Assembly (NCBI GenBank): GCA_964539515.1
Contig: CAZIJO010000187.1
Span: forward strand, 1-12,680
Direction: 5' to 3'
Length of the DNA: 12,680 nucleotides
Source: JADLHS01 sp964539515
Lineage (GTDB): Bacteria; Verrucomicrobiota; Verrucomicrobiia; Limisphaerales; JADLHS01
Part shown: positions 1-6,562 of the stretch, piece after piece
How the letters are laid out: each line of letters begins with the position of its first letter
How positions within the stretch are numbered: position 1 is the stretch's first letter
Notes under the pieces: model-generated
Database searches by the model: none
What the model was told of the DNA's origin: nothing
The model's input: the letters and a program-made list of their open reading frames with translations, nothing else
Position numbers and translations under genes: made by a program

Positions 1-679
1 AGCCGACGATGCCGATGCCGTTGATCATCGTGGTATGCGAGTCGGTGCCGACGAGTGTGTCGGGATAATAAACGCCGTTCGCGCTGAGGACGCCCTTGGC
101 GAGATATTCGAGGTTCACCTGATGAACGATGCCGATGCCGGGCGGGACGACCTTGAACGTGTCAAACGCCTGCATGCCCCACTTGAGAAACTGGTAACGT
201 TCGCGATTGCGGGAGAATTCCAGCTCCAGATTCTTTTCCAACGAATCCGTGCCGCCGGCGTAATCGACTTGAACCGAGTGATCCACGACGAGATCCACGG
301 GCACGAGCGGTTCGATGATCTTGGGATTCTTGCCGAGCTTGGCGACGGCGCTGCGCATGGCGGCCAAATCAACCAAGAGCGGCACGCCAGTGAAATCCTG
401 TAGCACGATGCGCGCGACGACGAAGGGAATTTCCTCGGTGCGCGTCTCGGTGGGCTTCCAATTGGCGAGAGCGCGGACGGCGGCTTCGCTCACGCGCTTG
501 CCATCGCAGTTGCGCAGGACGGACTCCAGCACGAGGCGGATCGAGACGGGCAGTTTGGAAATCGGACCGACGCCGGCTTTTTCCAGCGCGGGCAGCGAGT
601 AATACCTGCCATCCTTGCCATTGCCGAGGTCAAAGCTTCTAAGGGTATCGGTATCAAACGGGTTTTGGGCGTTGCTCAT
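1..679 (-). CDS. acnA: Aconitate hydratase AcnA, N-terminal part (gene runs off the left edge)
   Basis: Reverse-strand reading from the ATG at 679 gives 226 open codons with no stop before the window edge, so about a quarter of a roughly 900-residue enzyme is present. Aconitase interconverts citrate and isocitrate in the TCA cycle in the cytoplasm, using a [4Fe-4S] cluster. Visible landmarks of the AcnA/IRP1 type are SVLRNCDGKRV in the first 60 residues, the stretch DFTGVPLLVDLAAMR, VDHSVQVDYAG, the block RYQFLKWGMQAFDTFKVVPP and GIGIVHQVNLEYLA, and then GTDSHTTMINGIG with the DSHT active-site motif at residues 213-216. The cluster-binding cysteines would lie beyond the edge. No Shine-Dalgarno is visible: the leader reads CTTTTT directly before ATG, with a small hairpin just upstream. 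The gene follows the MBL hydrolase gene in the same direction after 80 bp. Family assignment is firm; only the C-terminal part is unseen. Confidence 0.94.
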   Translation of the reverse strand, partial: MSNAQNPFDTDTLRSFDLGNGKDGRYYSLPALEKAGVGPISKLPVSIRLVLESVLRNCDGKRVSEAAVRALANWKPTETRTEEIPFVVARIVLQDFTGVPLLVDLAAMRSAVAKLGKNPKIIEPLVPVDLVVDHSVQVDYAGGTDSLEKNLELEFSRNRERYQFLKWGMQAFDTFKVVPPGIGIVHQVNLEYLAKGVLSANGVYYPDTLVGTDSHTTMINGIGIVG

Positions 680-689
680 AAAAAGTTAA

Positions 690-705
690 GGCCGAAATCT
701 CGGCC
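690..705 (-). other. Small leader hairpin upstream of acnA
   Basis: On the minus strand GGCCGA and TCGGCC are perfect complements around a 4-nt loop, giving a 6-bp stem that ends 10 nt before the acnA ATG and is followed by TTAACTTTTT. It could be a 5'-leader structure, or a weak terminator-like element placed just before the gene. A stem this short can occur by chance. The inverted repeat is seen; any function is inference. Confidence 0.3.
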
Positions 706-728
706 CATTGGATAAAACTGTGAAGATT

Positions 729-742
729 ACGGGCGCACCCGT
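729..742 (-). terminator. Weak hairpin downstream of the MBL hydrolase gene
   Basis: ACGGG and CCCGT flank a 4-nt loop about 18 bp after the stop codon of the MBL gene, read on the minus strand. The T-rich stretch (GTTTTAT) lies about 10 nt further on rather than directly after the stem, so this is not a canonical intrinsic terminator. It may attenuate read-through into acnA, or be chance. Confidence 0.2.
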
Positions 743-759
743 CAAGAACGGGAAAAACC

Positions 760-1719
760 TCAAACGCGGGGGCAAACGAACGTCTCCCCAATTTGCTTCA
801 GCGCCAACCGCTCCGGCTCACGCTGCAAAGCGGCCTGAAGCCGTTCGATCGGTTCGTTCATCGGCTCCTCGCTGAGCCTGAAGGTCTGATGATGAACCGG
901 CACGATGTAGCTCGCACCGGCAGCATTGGCCATCTCCACAGCCTGTTCGGGGGTGCAATGACTGCGAATCCAGGGGTCGTAGGCACCGATCGGCATCATG
1001 GCAGCCTCGAACGGGCCGCGGGAGCGGAGCCGGGCGAACAAGGGTGTATTTGCCGTGTCACCACCGAAGAGCAACGCCCGACCTTCGCGCCGGAGCACAT
1101 ACCCGTTGTAACCCCGCGCGATCTCCTCGTTGGGCCAGCGGCGGCCCCAGTGGTTCACCTCCAGCGCCTCCACCCGCAGTTCACCCCGATCCGTGCGGAG
1201 CGTGAAATCGTCGCCCCAGCCCAGTTCGGTGGGGGGCTTCGCCTCCGTATTCCCAAGGAGATCGGTCGTCTGGCGGGCGGCGACAATCGCCGTCTTTCCG
1301 GTGAACGCCTGAAGCGAGGGCAAATCCATGTGGTCCATGTGGGCATGGGACAACAGCACCAGATCAATGGGCGGCAGTTCCTCCAACCGGAGTGCCGGGG
1401 CGAAGTAACGTTTCGGACCCGCTGTCCCGAGGCCAAGGGGAATGCCAACCCGGTCACCCAAAGTCGGATCGGTTAGAATGCGAATGCCATAGAAGTTGAT
1501 GAGCACCGTCGCATGACCGAGCCAGCAAATCGTGACCGCGTTGTCGGACCACGAGGTGAGATCCGGTTTGACCGGCGCCGGCAGCACCCGACGGCCGGAA
1601 TCAGCAACAATCCGCCGGAACCAACGGGCGGCACGCCGTTCGGACGTAGCCAGCCAGAGGCCACCCAAACCGGCGGCCCCGACCAAACCGGCCAAAAATT
1701 TTCGCCGTTTAGACTTCAT
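760..1719 (-). CDS. Tat-exported metallo-beta-lactamase-fold hydrolase (NAPE-PLD/UlaG-like)
   Basis: A 319-residue protein. It opens with a Tat-type signal: KRRKFLAG at residues 4-11, then a hydrophobic Gly/Ala/Leu stretch to about residue 25, so it is predicted to be exported folded to the periplasm. The mature part has the MBL fold: WLGHATVLI at 66-74 and LTDP at 82-85. The metal site is HAHMDH at 125-130, with likely further ligands H190, D221 (in FGGDT) and H276 or H277 (in VPVHHQTF). The stretch PIGAYDPW followed by HCTPEQAV resembles the NAPE-phospholipase D-like and L-ascorbate-6-phosphate lactonase-like branch rather than true beta-lactamases. All expected metal ligands are present, so it is probably active. 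The substrate cannot be read from sequence; a phosphodiester or lactone are possibilities. It lies 60 bp after the Gfo/Idh/MocA gene on the same strand and may share its transcript. There is no clear ribosome binding site. Confidence 0.87.
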   Translation of the reverse strand: MKSKRRKFLAGLVGAAGLGGLWLATSERRAARWFRRIVADSGRRVLPAPVKPDLTSWSDNAVTICWLGHATVLINFYGIRILTDPTLGDRVGIPLGLGTAGPKRYFAPALRLEELPPIDLVLLSHAHMDHMDLPSLQAFTGKTAIVAARQTTDLLGNTEAKPPTELGWGDDFTLRTDRGELRVEALEVNHWGRRWPNEEIARGYNGYVLRREGRALLFGGDTANTPLFARLRSRGPFEAAMMPIGAYDPWIRSHCTPEQAVEMANAAGASYIVPVHHQTFRLSEEPMNEPIERLQAALQREPERLALKQIGETFVCPRV

Positions 1720-1779
1720 TCACACCGACAAAGTGGGCCACCCGGTCAGCGTGTCAAGCGATGAAGCCAATCCGCGGGA

Positions 1780-3111
1780 TCAGGCCAGTTTCCACGGTTT
1801 GCGGAACGGCCGCGTCAGGAGCTGACTGGCTTCCGCATCGCCCACGATCACCTCTTTTTGGGCATCCCACTTGATCTTGCGGCCAGTGACCATTGCAATT
1901 TGTCCGAGGTGTCCTGGAACCGCCGAATGATGCGCTGTTTCGACGGGCGTGATGGTTGGCTGCCGTGATTTCACGCAGTCGATGAAGTTCCGGTAATGGT
2001 TGCTGGATTCGTAAAGCTTCACCTTCCGGAGCGCCTCCGGGAGTCGCCGGGCGTCGCTCCAGGCCGGATTGGAAGATTCAAAAGCATTGCTGCGATTCAC
2101 CCACACCCAACCGTCCGAGCCAATCCATTTGGTGCCTCCCTTGATGTCGGGATACCCGCCAGCCATCACCATCTCGATGTCGTTGGGATACTTCAGACTG
2201 ATGCGATACTTCGTGCAGGTATTCCAAACGGCGTCGTGCGGCGGAAACTCCCCCTGCCCTTCGACTTCAAACGGACCGTTGTTATCAAAACCCATTCCCC
2301 AATGGGCGATGTCACAGTGGTGTCCAACCCAGTCGAGCAACTGCCCGCCGCCGGTGTTGTAATTCCAGCGCCAGTTCTTGTGCACGCGCGCTTCGATGTA
2401 CGGCATCATCGCGGAGGGTCCGATCCAGAAATCGTAATCCAGCACTGAAGGCGGAGTCGTGATGCCGGTTTTATCCTTTGTCTTCGCGAAATCCGAGTGT
2501 CCGTCCGGCAGGCCGACTTCGACGCGTTTGAGTTTGCCGATCAAACCGTTGCGGACGATTTCGCAGGCGTAGTGGAAATGTCGTTCCGAGCGCTGCCACG
2601 AACCAGTCTGCCAGATACGTTTGTTTTTCTGTACCGCCTTCACCATGGCCTGCTGCTCGGCAATCGTCTTGCCCAGCGGCTTCTCCCCGTAGATGTCCTT
2701 TCCGTTCTGCGCGGCCTCGACGGCCGTCAACGCGTGCCAATGGTCGGGCGTGGCGATCATAACCGCATCGATGTCCCGCCGCGCCAGCATCTCGCGGTAG
2801 TCATGATAGACCCGGCAGTCGGTGTTTTGGTAATGCTTGTTCACCGTCGCCTGCGCGGCCGTGAGATGATTGCGGTCGAGGTCGCACACCGCCACGACCT
2901 GGCAATCCTTCTGGCCGAGGAAGGCATTCATGTTGCCCGACCCCTGCCAGCCGGCGCCAACAATGCCCATGGTGATGCGATTGGATGGCGCGACCTTGCC
3001 ATCCTGGCCCCAGGCCCGACGGGGAATGATGGTGGGAGCCGCCAGCGCGAGGCCGGTGACGGCGAGAAAGCGACGACGGTTAAGCTTGGATTCGGACAAC
3101 GTGTTTTTCAT
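1780..3111 (-). CDS. Tat-exported Gfo/Idh/MocA-family oxidoreductase (first of two)
   Basis: A 443-residue protein with a Tat signal (NRRRFLAVTG at 11-20, hydrophobic to about 30). The N-terminal Rossmann domain begins at about residue 46: the dinucleotide-binding loop is GAGWQGSGN at 52-60, followed by VVAVCDLD at 72-79. The family motif EKPLGK is at 143-148; its lysine is the usual cofactor and substrate contact. The C-terminal alpha/beta domain carries GGGQLLDWVGHHCDIAHWG at 254-272, whose His and Asp residues are the likely substrate-site residues. Members oxidise or reduce sugars, polyols or their derivatives with NAD(P). Tat export fits enzymes that fold around a tightly bound cofactor, as known for Zymomonas glucose-fructose oxidoreductase. 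It lies 59 bp after the second family member on the same strand. The substrate is unknown. Some related Tat-exported proteins are GH109 glycosidases, which cannot be excluded. There is no visible Shine-Dalgarno before the ATG. Confidence 0.9.
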   Translation of the reverse strand: MKNTLSESKLNRRRFLAVTGLALAAPTIIPRRAWGQDGKVAPSNRITMGIVGAGWQGSGNMNAFLGQKDCQVVAVCDLDRNHLTAAQATVNKHYQNTDCRVYHDYREMLARRDIDAVMIATPDHWHALTAVEAAQNGKDIYGEKPLGKTIAEQQAMVKAVQKNKRIWQTGSWQRSERHFHYACEIVRNGLIGKLKRVEVGLPDGHSDFAKTKDKTGITTPPSVLDYDFWIGPSAMMPYIEARVHKNWRWNYNTGGGQLLDWVGHHCDIAHWGMGFDNNGPFEVEGQGEFPPHDAVWNTCTKYRISLKYPNDIEMVMAGGYPDIKGGTKWIGSDGWVWVNRSNAFESSNPAWSDARRLPEALRKVKLYESSNHYRNFIDCVKSRQPTITPVETAHHSAVPGHLGQIAMVTGRKIKWDAQKEVIVGDAEASQLLTRPFRKPWKLA

Positions 3112-3157
3112 GGTGTTCTAATTACGCATCAAGGGCGTTTTGATTTCGAGGCAAATC

Positions 3158-3169
3158 TTTTCCGGAAAA
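3158..3169. repeat. Perfect 12-bp palindrome between the two oxidoreductase genes
   Basis: TTTTCCGGAAAA reads the same on both strands and ends one base before the stop codon of the upstream oxidoreductase gene, inside the 59-bp gap. It shares the GGAAAA/TTTTCC core with the arms of the inverted repeat in the divergent region at 4652-4692. It might be a binding half-site pair, but a 12-bp palindrome on its own is weak evidence. Confidence 0.3.
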
Positions 3170-3170
3170 C

Positions 3171-4550
3171 TCAGAATCCGCCGGTATGCCAGCCGTTGCG
3201 ATACTTGCGCTGGAGGAATTGGTTCGCCTCCGCATGGTTGGTGACTTTCATCCGCCGGTGATTCCACTCCAGTTTCTTACCGGGCACGCGGATCGCGACC
3301 GTGCCGAGCAAGATGGCTTCGGTCATCGGCCCGGTTTGCGCGAAGAACGATTCGGTCTTCGTCAGGCCGAGGCACGCGTCCACGAAATGGTGGTAATGAT
3401 CGCGCGGTTCAAATTTCGGGCGCTCCAGCTTCTCGAACTTCTTCTCCGGGAGCAGCGTTGGCGACCGTCCGTGATGGTGCAGCAAAGCGCCTTCAGTACC
3501 GATGAGCATCGCGGATTCGGGTGGATAGTCCTCCAACGAGTAAAGGGCGCGGATCTCTTTGGGTGGATAAAACTCGCCATCAAACCATTCGAGCGTCAGT
3601 TCCTTGCCGTCAATCAGCTCGTTGCCCGGAAACGTCCAGGTGATGTGATCGCCCTGCGGCCAGGTGTCGCCCCGGCGGGCAGGCGATTGCTCCCATGAAG
3701 TCTGGACTTCTGCCTGCACGGTCAGCGCGGGTTTCAAGCCCAGCCCTTTCCAGGTCGAATCAAAAATATGGCAGCCGATGTCGCCCGACCAACCCGTGCC
3801 AAAGTCCTGCCACGCGCGCCATTTGGTCGGGTGGTATATGTCGGGCACAAACGGACGCACGGGCGCAGTTCCCGTCCACAAGTCCCAATCAAGATTCGCG
3901 GGGGGTGCCTGCCCGGAGGCGGGTCGCGGCCCCACGAGCCGATAGGCCTCAACCGCGCCGGGCCGGTTTGAGCAAAGATAGGCGTGCTTGATTTTGCCGA
4001 TGGCCCCGGTCCGGAGCAGATGCGCCGTCGTGCGGTCGCCAACGCCGGCGGCGAGTTGCGTGCCCAACTGCGTGACCACCCGTTTCTTGATTGAAGCCTC
4101 GGTCAGCACGCGCACTTCCGCGACGTCATGGCACAGCGGCTTCTGACAATAAACATGTTTGCCCTTCTGTATCGCACCGTAGGCAATGGCGAAGTGCATG
4201 TGATCCGGCACGGCCGCATTCACCGAGTCAATCTTGTCCCCCTCCTTTTCCAGCAACTCGCGCCAATCTGAGTAGCACCGCGCCCCGGGAACCGCCTTGG
4301 ACGCCGCGGCGAGACTGTTCGCATCCACATCGCACAGGGCGACGACTTGCAGGCGCGGATGCTGGAGAAACGTATTCAGGTCGTTCCAACCCATTCCGCC
4401 CACGCCAATGCAGGCATGGTTGAGTTTGGCATTGGGCGCCGCCGCGCGCAGGCCGGACGGCAGAATGAATGGCGCCGCCAGACCAGCGACGGAGGTGGTG
4501 CGTAAGAACTGGCGGCGGGTGAACCTGGATTCCGGCGAGAAGAGTTTCAT
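3171..4550 (-). CDS. Tat-exported Gfo/Idh/MocA-family oxidoreductase (second of two)
   Basis: A 459-residue protein starting with a Tat signal (TRRQFLRTT at 11-19, hydrophobic to about 31, possible cleavage near the alanines at 36-38). The Rossmann domain has GVGGMG at 49-54 and VVALCDVD at 69-76. The usual EKP motif reads CQKPLC at 135-140, so Gln replaces Glu while the Lys is kept. The C-terminal domain carries GTGWSGDIGCHIFDSTWKGL at 251-270, with the His/Asp pair typical of the substrate site. It belongs to the same superfamily as its neighbour but is clearly diverged from it, so this is not a recent tandem duplication. It is the first gene of the minus-strand block and diverges from the GH78 pair across 167 bp, which suggests a shared sugar-related role and perhaps shared control. 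An exported NAD(P)-type sugar oxidoreductase is the best guess; the substrate is unknown. No Shine-Dalgarno is seen before the ATG. Confidence 0.89.
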   Translation of the reverse strand: MKLFSPESRFTRRQFLRTTSVAGLAAPFILPSGLRAAAPNAKLNHACIGVGGMGWNDLNTFLQHPRLQVVALCDVDANSLAAASKAVPGARCYSDWRELLEKEGDKIDSVNAAVPDHMHFAIAYGAIQKGKHVYCQKPLCHDVAEVRVLTEASIKKRVVTQLGTQLAAGVGDRTTAHLLRTGAIGKIKHAYLCSNRPGAVEAYRLVGPRPASGQAPPANLDWDLWTGTAPVRPFVPDIYHPTKWRAWQDFGTGWSGDIGCHIFDSTWKGLGLKPALTVQAEVQTSWEQSPARRGDTWPQGDHITWTFPGNELIDGKELTLEWFDGEFYPPKEIRALYSLEDYPPESAMLIGTEGALLHHHGRSPTLLPEKKFEKLERPKFEPRDHYHHFVDACLGLTKTESFFAQTGPMTEAILLGTVAIRVPGKKLEWNHRRMKVTNHAEANQFLQRKYRNGWHTGGF

Positions 4551-4717
4551 ACGTGGCTAATGACGCCTGAGACCGGGACATAATTCGAGCAGAAAATTGT
4601 CGAGGCACACCGTCGGATCGAACCCGGGCCGCCTGATCCACAGGGCAAGGCTTGGAAAATCCCTCATCGTGCAAATTGGCTAGATTTTCCAACCGCCAGC
4701 CGCATCATTTCTTTGCC
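4551..4717. promoter_or_regulatory. Divergent intergenic region between the oxidoreductase and GH78 genes
   Basis: This 167-bp gap separates two start codons facing away from each other, so it must hold promoters for both directions unless transcription enters from elsewhere. Weak -10/-35 look-alikes exist: CATAAT at 4579-4584 on the plus strand, and TCGACA at 4603-4598 on the minus strand. None has a well-spaced partner, so I do not call exact promoters. Its clearest structure is the inverted repeat at 4652-4692, annotated separately. Confidence 0.5.
4652..4692. promoter_or_regulatory. Perfect 10+10 bp inverted repeat, candidate operator
   Basis: TTGGAAAATC (4652-4661) is the exact reverse complement of GATTTTCCAA (4683-4692). 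The 21-bp spacer puts the arm centres 31 bp apart, close to three helical turns, which would let a dimer or tetramer bind both arms on one face of the helix. The right arm ends 25 bp before the ATG at 4718, a suitable place for a repressor acting on the GH78 pair, the divergent oxidoreductase genes, or both. Alternatively it forms a long-loop RNA hairpin in the leader. The repeat is directly visible; the operator role is inference. Confidence 0.5.
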
Positions 4718-6553
4718 ATGAGATTCACGCCTTACTTGCTTCACTTCGGCTACCAACCGGCGGCGCGATATGTCCGGGCGCCATGGGTGTCTGCCTTCAC
4801 TGCCGTGCTGTGGCTGGCCGCGCTTGCCAGCGCGACGAGGGCCCGGGAACCCGAACTGCCGCCCGGAATTCCAACGCCACTACGCCAGGGTGCCGAGGCC
4901 TCGCCGCTGCGATCTTGGTTCCTGCCGCCGGTGCGCATCGTCTGGCAGAGTGACTCCGGCGTGCAGCACGCGGACAGCCTGCTCCAAGCCAAACCCGGCC
5001 AGGCAGTGCTCAAGGAGTCGTCGCCGCCGTGCAAACTCACCACCACGCCGAGTCAGACCGCCGGCATCCTGCTCGACTTCGGCGTCGAGGTTCAGGGTTA
5101 TGTCGAGCTGTTCACGCCCATGACCGGAGATCACACGCCCGTGCCGGTGCGGCTCCGTTTTGGCGAATCCGCGTCCGAAGCCATGGCCGAGATCGGCGGG
5201 AAACAGAACGCCCAAAACGACCATGCCGTGCGCGACCAGACCGTCGTGCTGCCTTGGCTGGGCAAGAAGACCGTGGGTCCAAGTGGATTTCGCTTCCTAC
5301 GGATTGATGCCGTTGACCCGAAGCTGCCGGTCGCGCTGAGTCAGGTGCGCGCGGTGCTGGTGTTGCGCGACGCGCCGTATATCGGTTCGTTTCGCTGCAA
5401 TGATGAGCGGCTGAACCGGATCTGGCAGGTCGGTGCGTACACCGTCCATCTCAACATGCAGGAGTACCTCTGGGATGGCATCAAGCGCGACCGCCTCGTA
5501 TGGATCGGCGACATGCACCCCGAGGTCAGCACCATCAACGCCGTGTTTGGCTACAACAAGGTCGTGCCCCGCTCGCTCGACCTGACGCGCGACGTCACAC
5601 CCGTCACCGAATGGATGAACGGCATATCCAGCTACTCCATGTGGTGGGTGCTGATCCATGAGGAACTGTGGATGCACCAGGGCCGGCGGGAATATCTCGA
5701 AGCGCAACAGAGTTATCTCACCGCGCTGCTCCGACGACTCGCCCTGCTCATCGGCCCGGACGGGAAGGAACAGATTGACGGGTTGCGCTTTCTCGACTGG
5801 CCGAGTTCCCCCAATAAGCAGGGCGTCACTGCCGGGCTGCAAGGCCTGCTGGTCATGACGCTTGAAAGCGGAGCACGGCTCGTGACCGTGCTCGGCGATG
5901 CCGAAACCGCGAAACTCTGCGCGGACGCCGCGGCCCGGGGCCGCAAGGTCGTGCCCGACGTGAACCAATCCAAGTCCGGTGCGGCGCTGCTGTCGCTGGC
6001 TGGAATGATGGACGCCAAGAAAACTTCGGACAACGTCCTCAAAGCCGGCGGCCCCAAGGATGTCTCGACCTTCTACGGGTTCTACGTGTTGCAGGCACTC
6101 GCCAAGTCCGGCGACACCGACACCGCGCTCGACTTCATCCGCACGTATTGGGGCGCGATGCTCGACTTTGGCGCCACGACGTTCTGGGAGGATTTCAATC
6201 TGGAGTGGACGAACAACGCCACGCGTATCGACGAACTCGTCCCGGCCGGAAAGAAGGACCTGCACGGCGACTGCGGGGCGTATTGCTATGAAGGCTTTCG
6301 CCACAGCTTTTGCCATGGATGGGCCAGCGGACCGACGGCATGGTTGAGTCAGAATGTGCTCGGGGTAAAACCGCTTGCGCCCGGATTCAAGCGGGTGCGA
6401 ATCGCCCCGCGGCTTGGTGACCTAAGATGGGCGGAGGGCACTTATCCCACACCGCATGGCGCCATCAAAGTGCGTCACGAACGACAACCGGATGGATCCA
6501 TCAAATCCACAATTGACGCCCCACCCGGGATTGAAGTCGAACAACCCAAGTGA
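4718..6553 (+). CDS. Exported short GH78-like protein (alpha-L-rhamnosidase-related)
   Basis: A 611-residue product from the ATG at 4718. I chose this over the in-frame TTG at 4652 because the ATG gives a normal signal peptide (hydrophobic core at about 23-38, ATRA cleavage site near 42), and because the TTG lies inside the inverted repeat. A beta-sandwich-like region (about 43-222) is followed by the (alpha/alpha)6-barrel region from GSFRCNDERLNRIW at 223 and a C-terminal beta domain from about 545 (LGVKPLAPGFKRVRIAP), matching the GH78 rhamnosidase layout. The catalytic-type motif DGIKRDRLVWIGDMHPE begins at D253. GATTFWEDF contains E491, at the place of the usual general base. Asp258 sits where the neighbouring rhamnosidase has its general-acid Glu. 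It lacks the extra N-terminal Ig-like and jelly-roll domains of its neighbour. It is probably an exported glycosidase; rhamnosidase specificity is not assured. Only 9 bp precede the next gene, so the two are almost certainly co-transcribed. Confidence 0.84.
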   Translation: MRFTPYLLHFGYQPAARYVRAPWVSAFTAVLWLAALASATRAREPELPPGIPTPLRQGAEASPLRSWFLPPVRIVWQSDSGVQHADSLLQAKPGQAVLKESSPPCKLTTTPSQTAGILLDFGVEVQGYVELFTPMTGDHTPVPVRLRFGESASEAMAEIGGKQNAQNDHAVRDQTVVLPWLGKKTVGPSGFRFLRIDAVDPKLPVALSQVRAVLVLRDAPYIGSFRCNDERLNRIWQVGAYTVHLNMQEYLWDGIKRDRLVWIGDMHPEVSTINAVFGYNKVVPRSLDLTRDVTPVTEWMNGISSYSMWWVLIHEELWMHQGRREYLEAQQSYLTALLRRLALLIGPDGKEQIDGLRFLDWPSSPNKQGVTAGLQGLLVMTLESGARLVTVLGDAETAKLCADAAARGRKVVPDVNQSKSGAALLSLAGMMDAKKTSDNVLKAGGPKDVSTFYGFYVLQALAKSGDTDTALDFIRTYWGAMLDFGATTFWEDFNLEWTNNATRIDELVPAGKKDLHGDCGAYCYEGFRHSFCHGWASGPTAWLSQNVLGVKPLAPGFKRVRIAPRLGDLRWAEGTYPTPHGAIKVRHERQPDGSIKSTIDAPPGIEVEQPK

Positions 6554-6562
6554 CCCGTTTTC

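Noticed and set aside
740..745. TTGACG on the minus strand as a -35 box for acnA
   Set aside because: No acceptable -10 hexamer occurs at 16-18 bp spacing; TAATCT is too close and TTTTAT too far.
2497..3261. 254-codon plus-strand frame across the first oxidoreductase gene and the 59-bp gap
   Set aside because: Antisense to a clear Gfo/Idh/MocA protein; no motifs and no plausible signal.
1780..4550. Assigning the oxidoreductases as GH109 glycosidases
   Set aside because: GH109 members share the fold and Tat signal, but I cannot see diagnostic residues that separate them from ordinary oxidoreductases, so I kept the broader call.
4652..4692. Inverted repeat as the ends of an insertion sequence
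   Set aside because: Only 21 bp lie between the arms and there is no transposase gene or target duplication nearby.
4652..4717. TTG start giving 22 extra residues to the short GH78-like protein
   Set aside because: It would place the start inside the inverted repeat and before a normal signal peptide; the ATG at 4718 is more plausible.
5297..6316. 339-codon minus-strand frame opposite the short GH78-like gene
   Set aside because: Same explanation: antisense to a convincing gene, with low-information composition.
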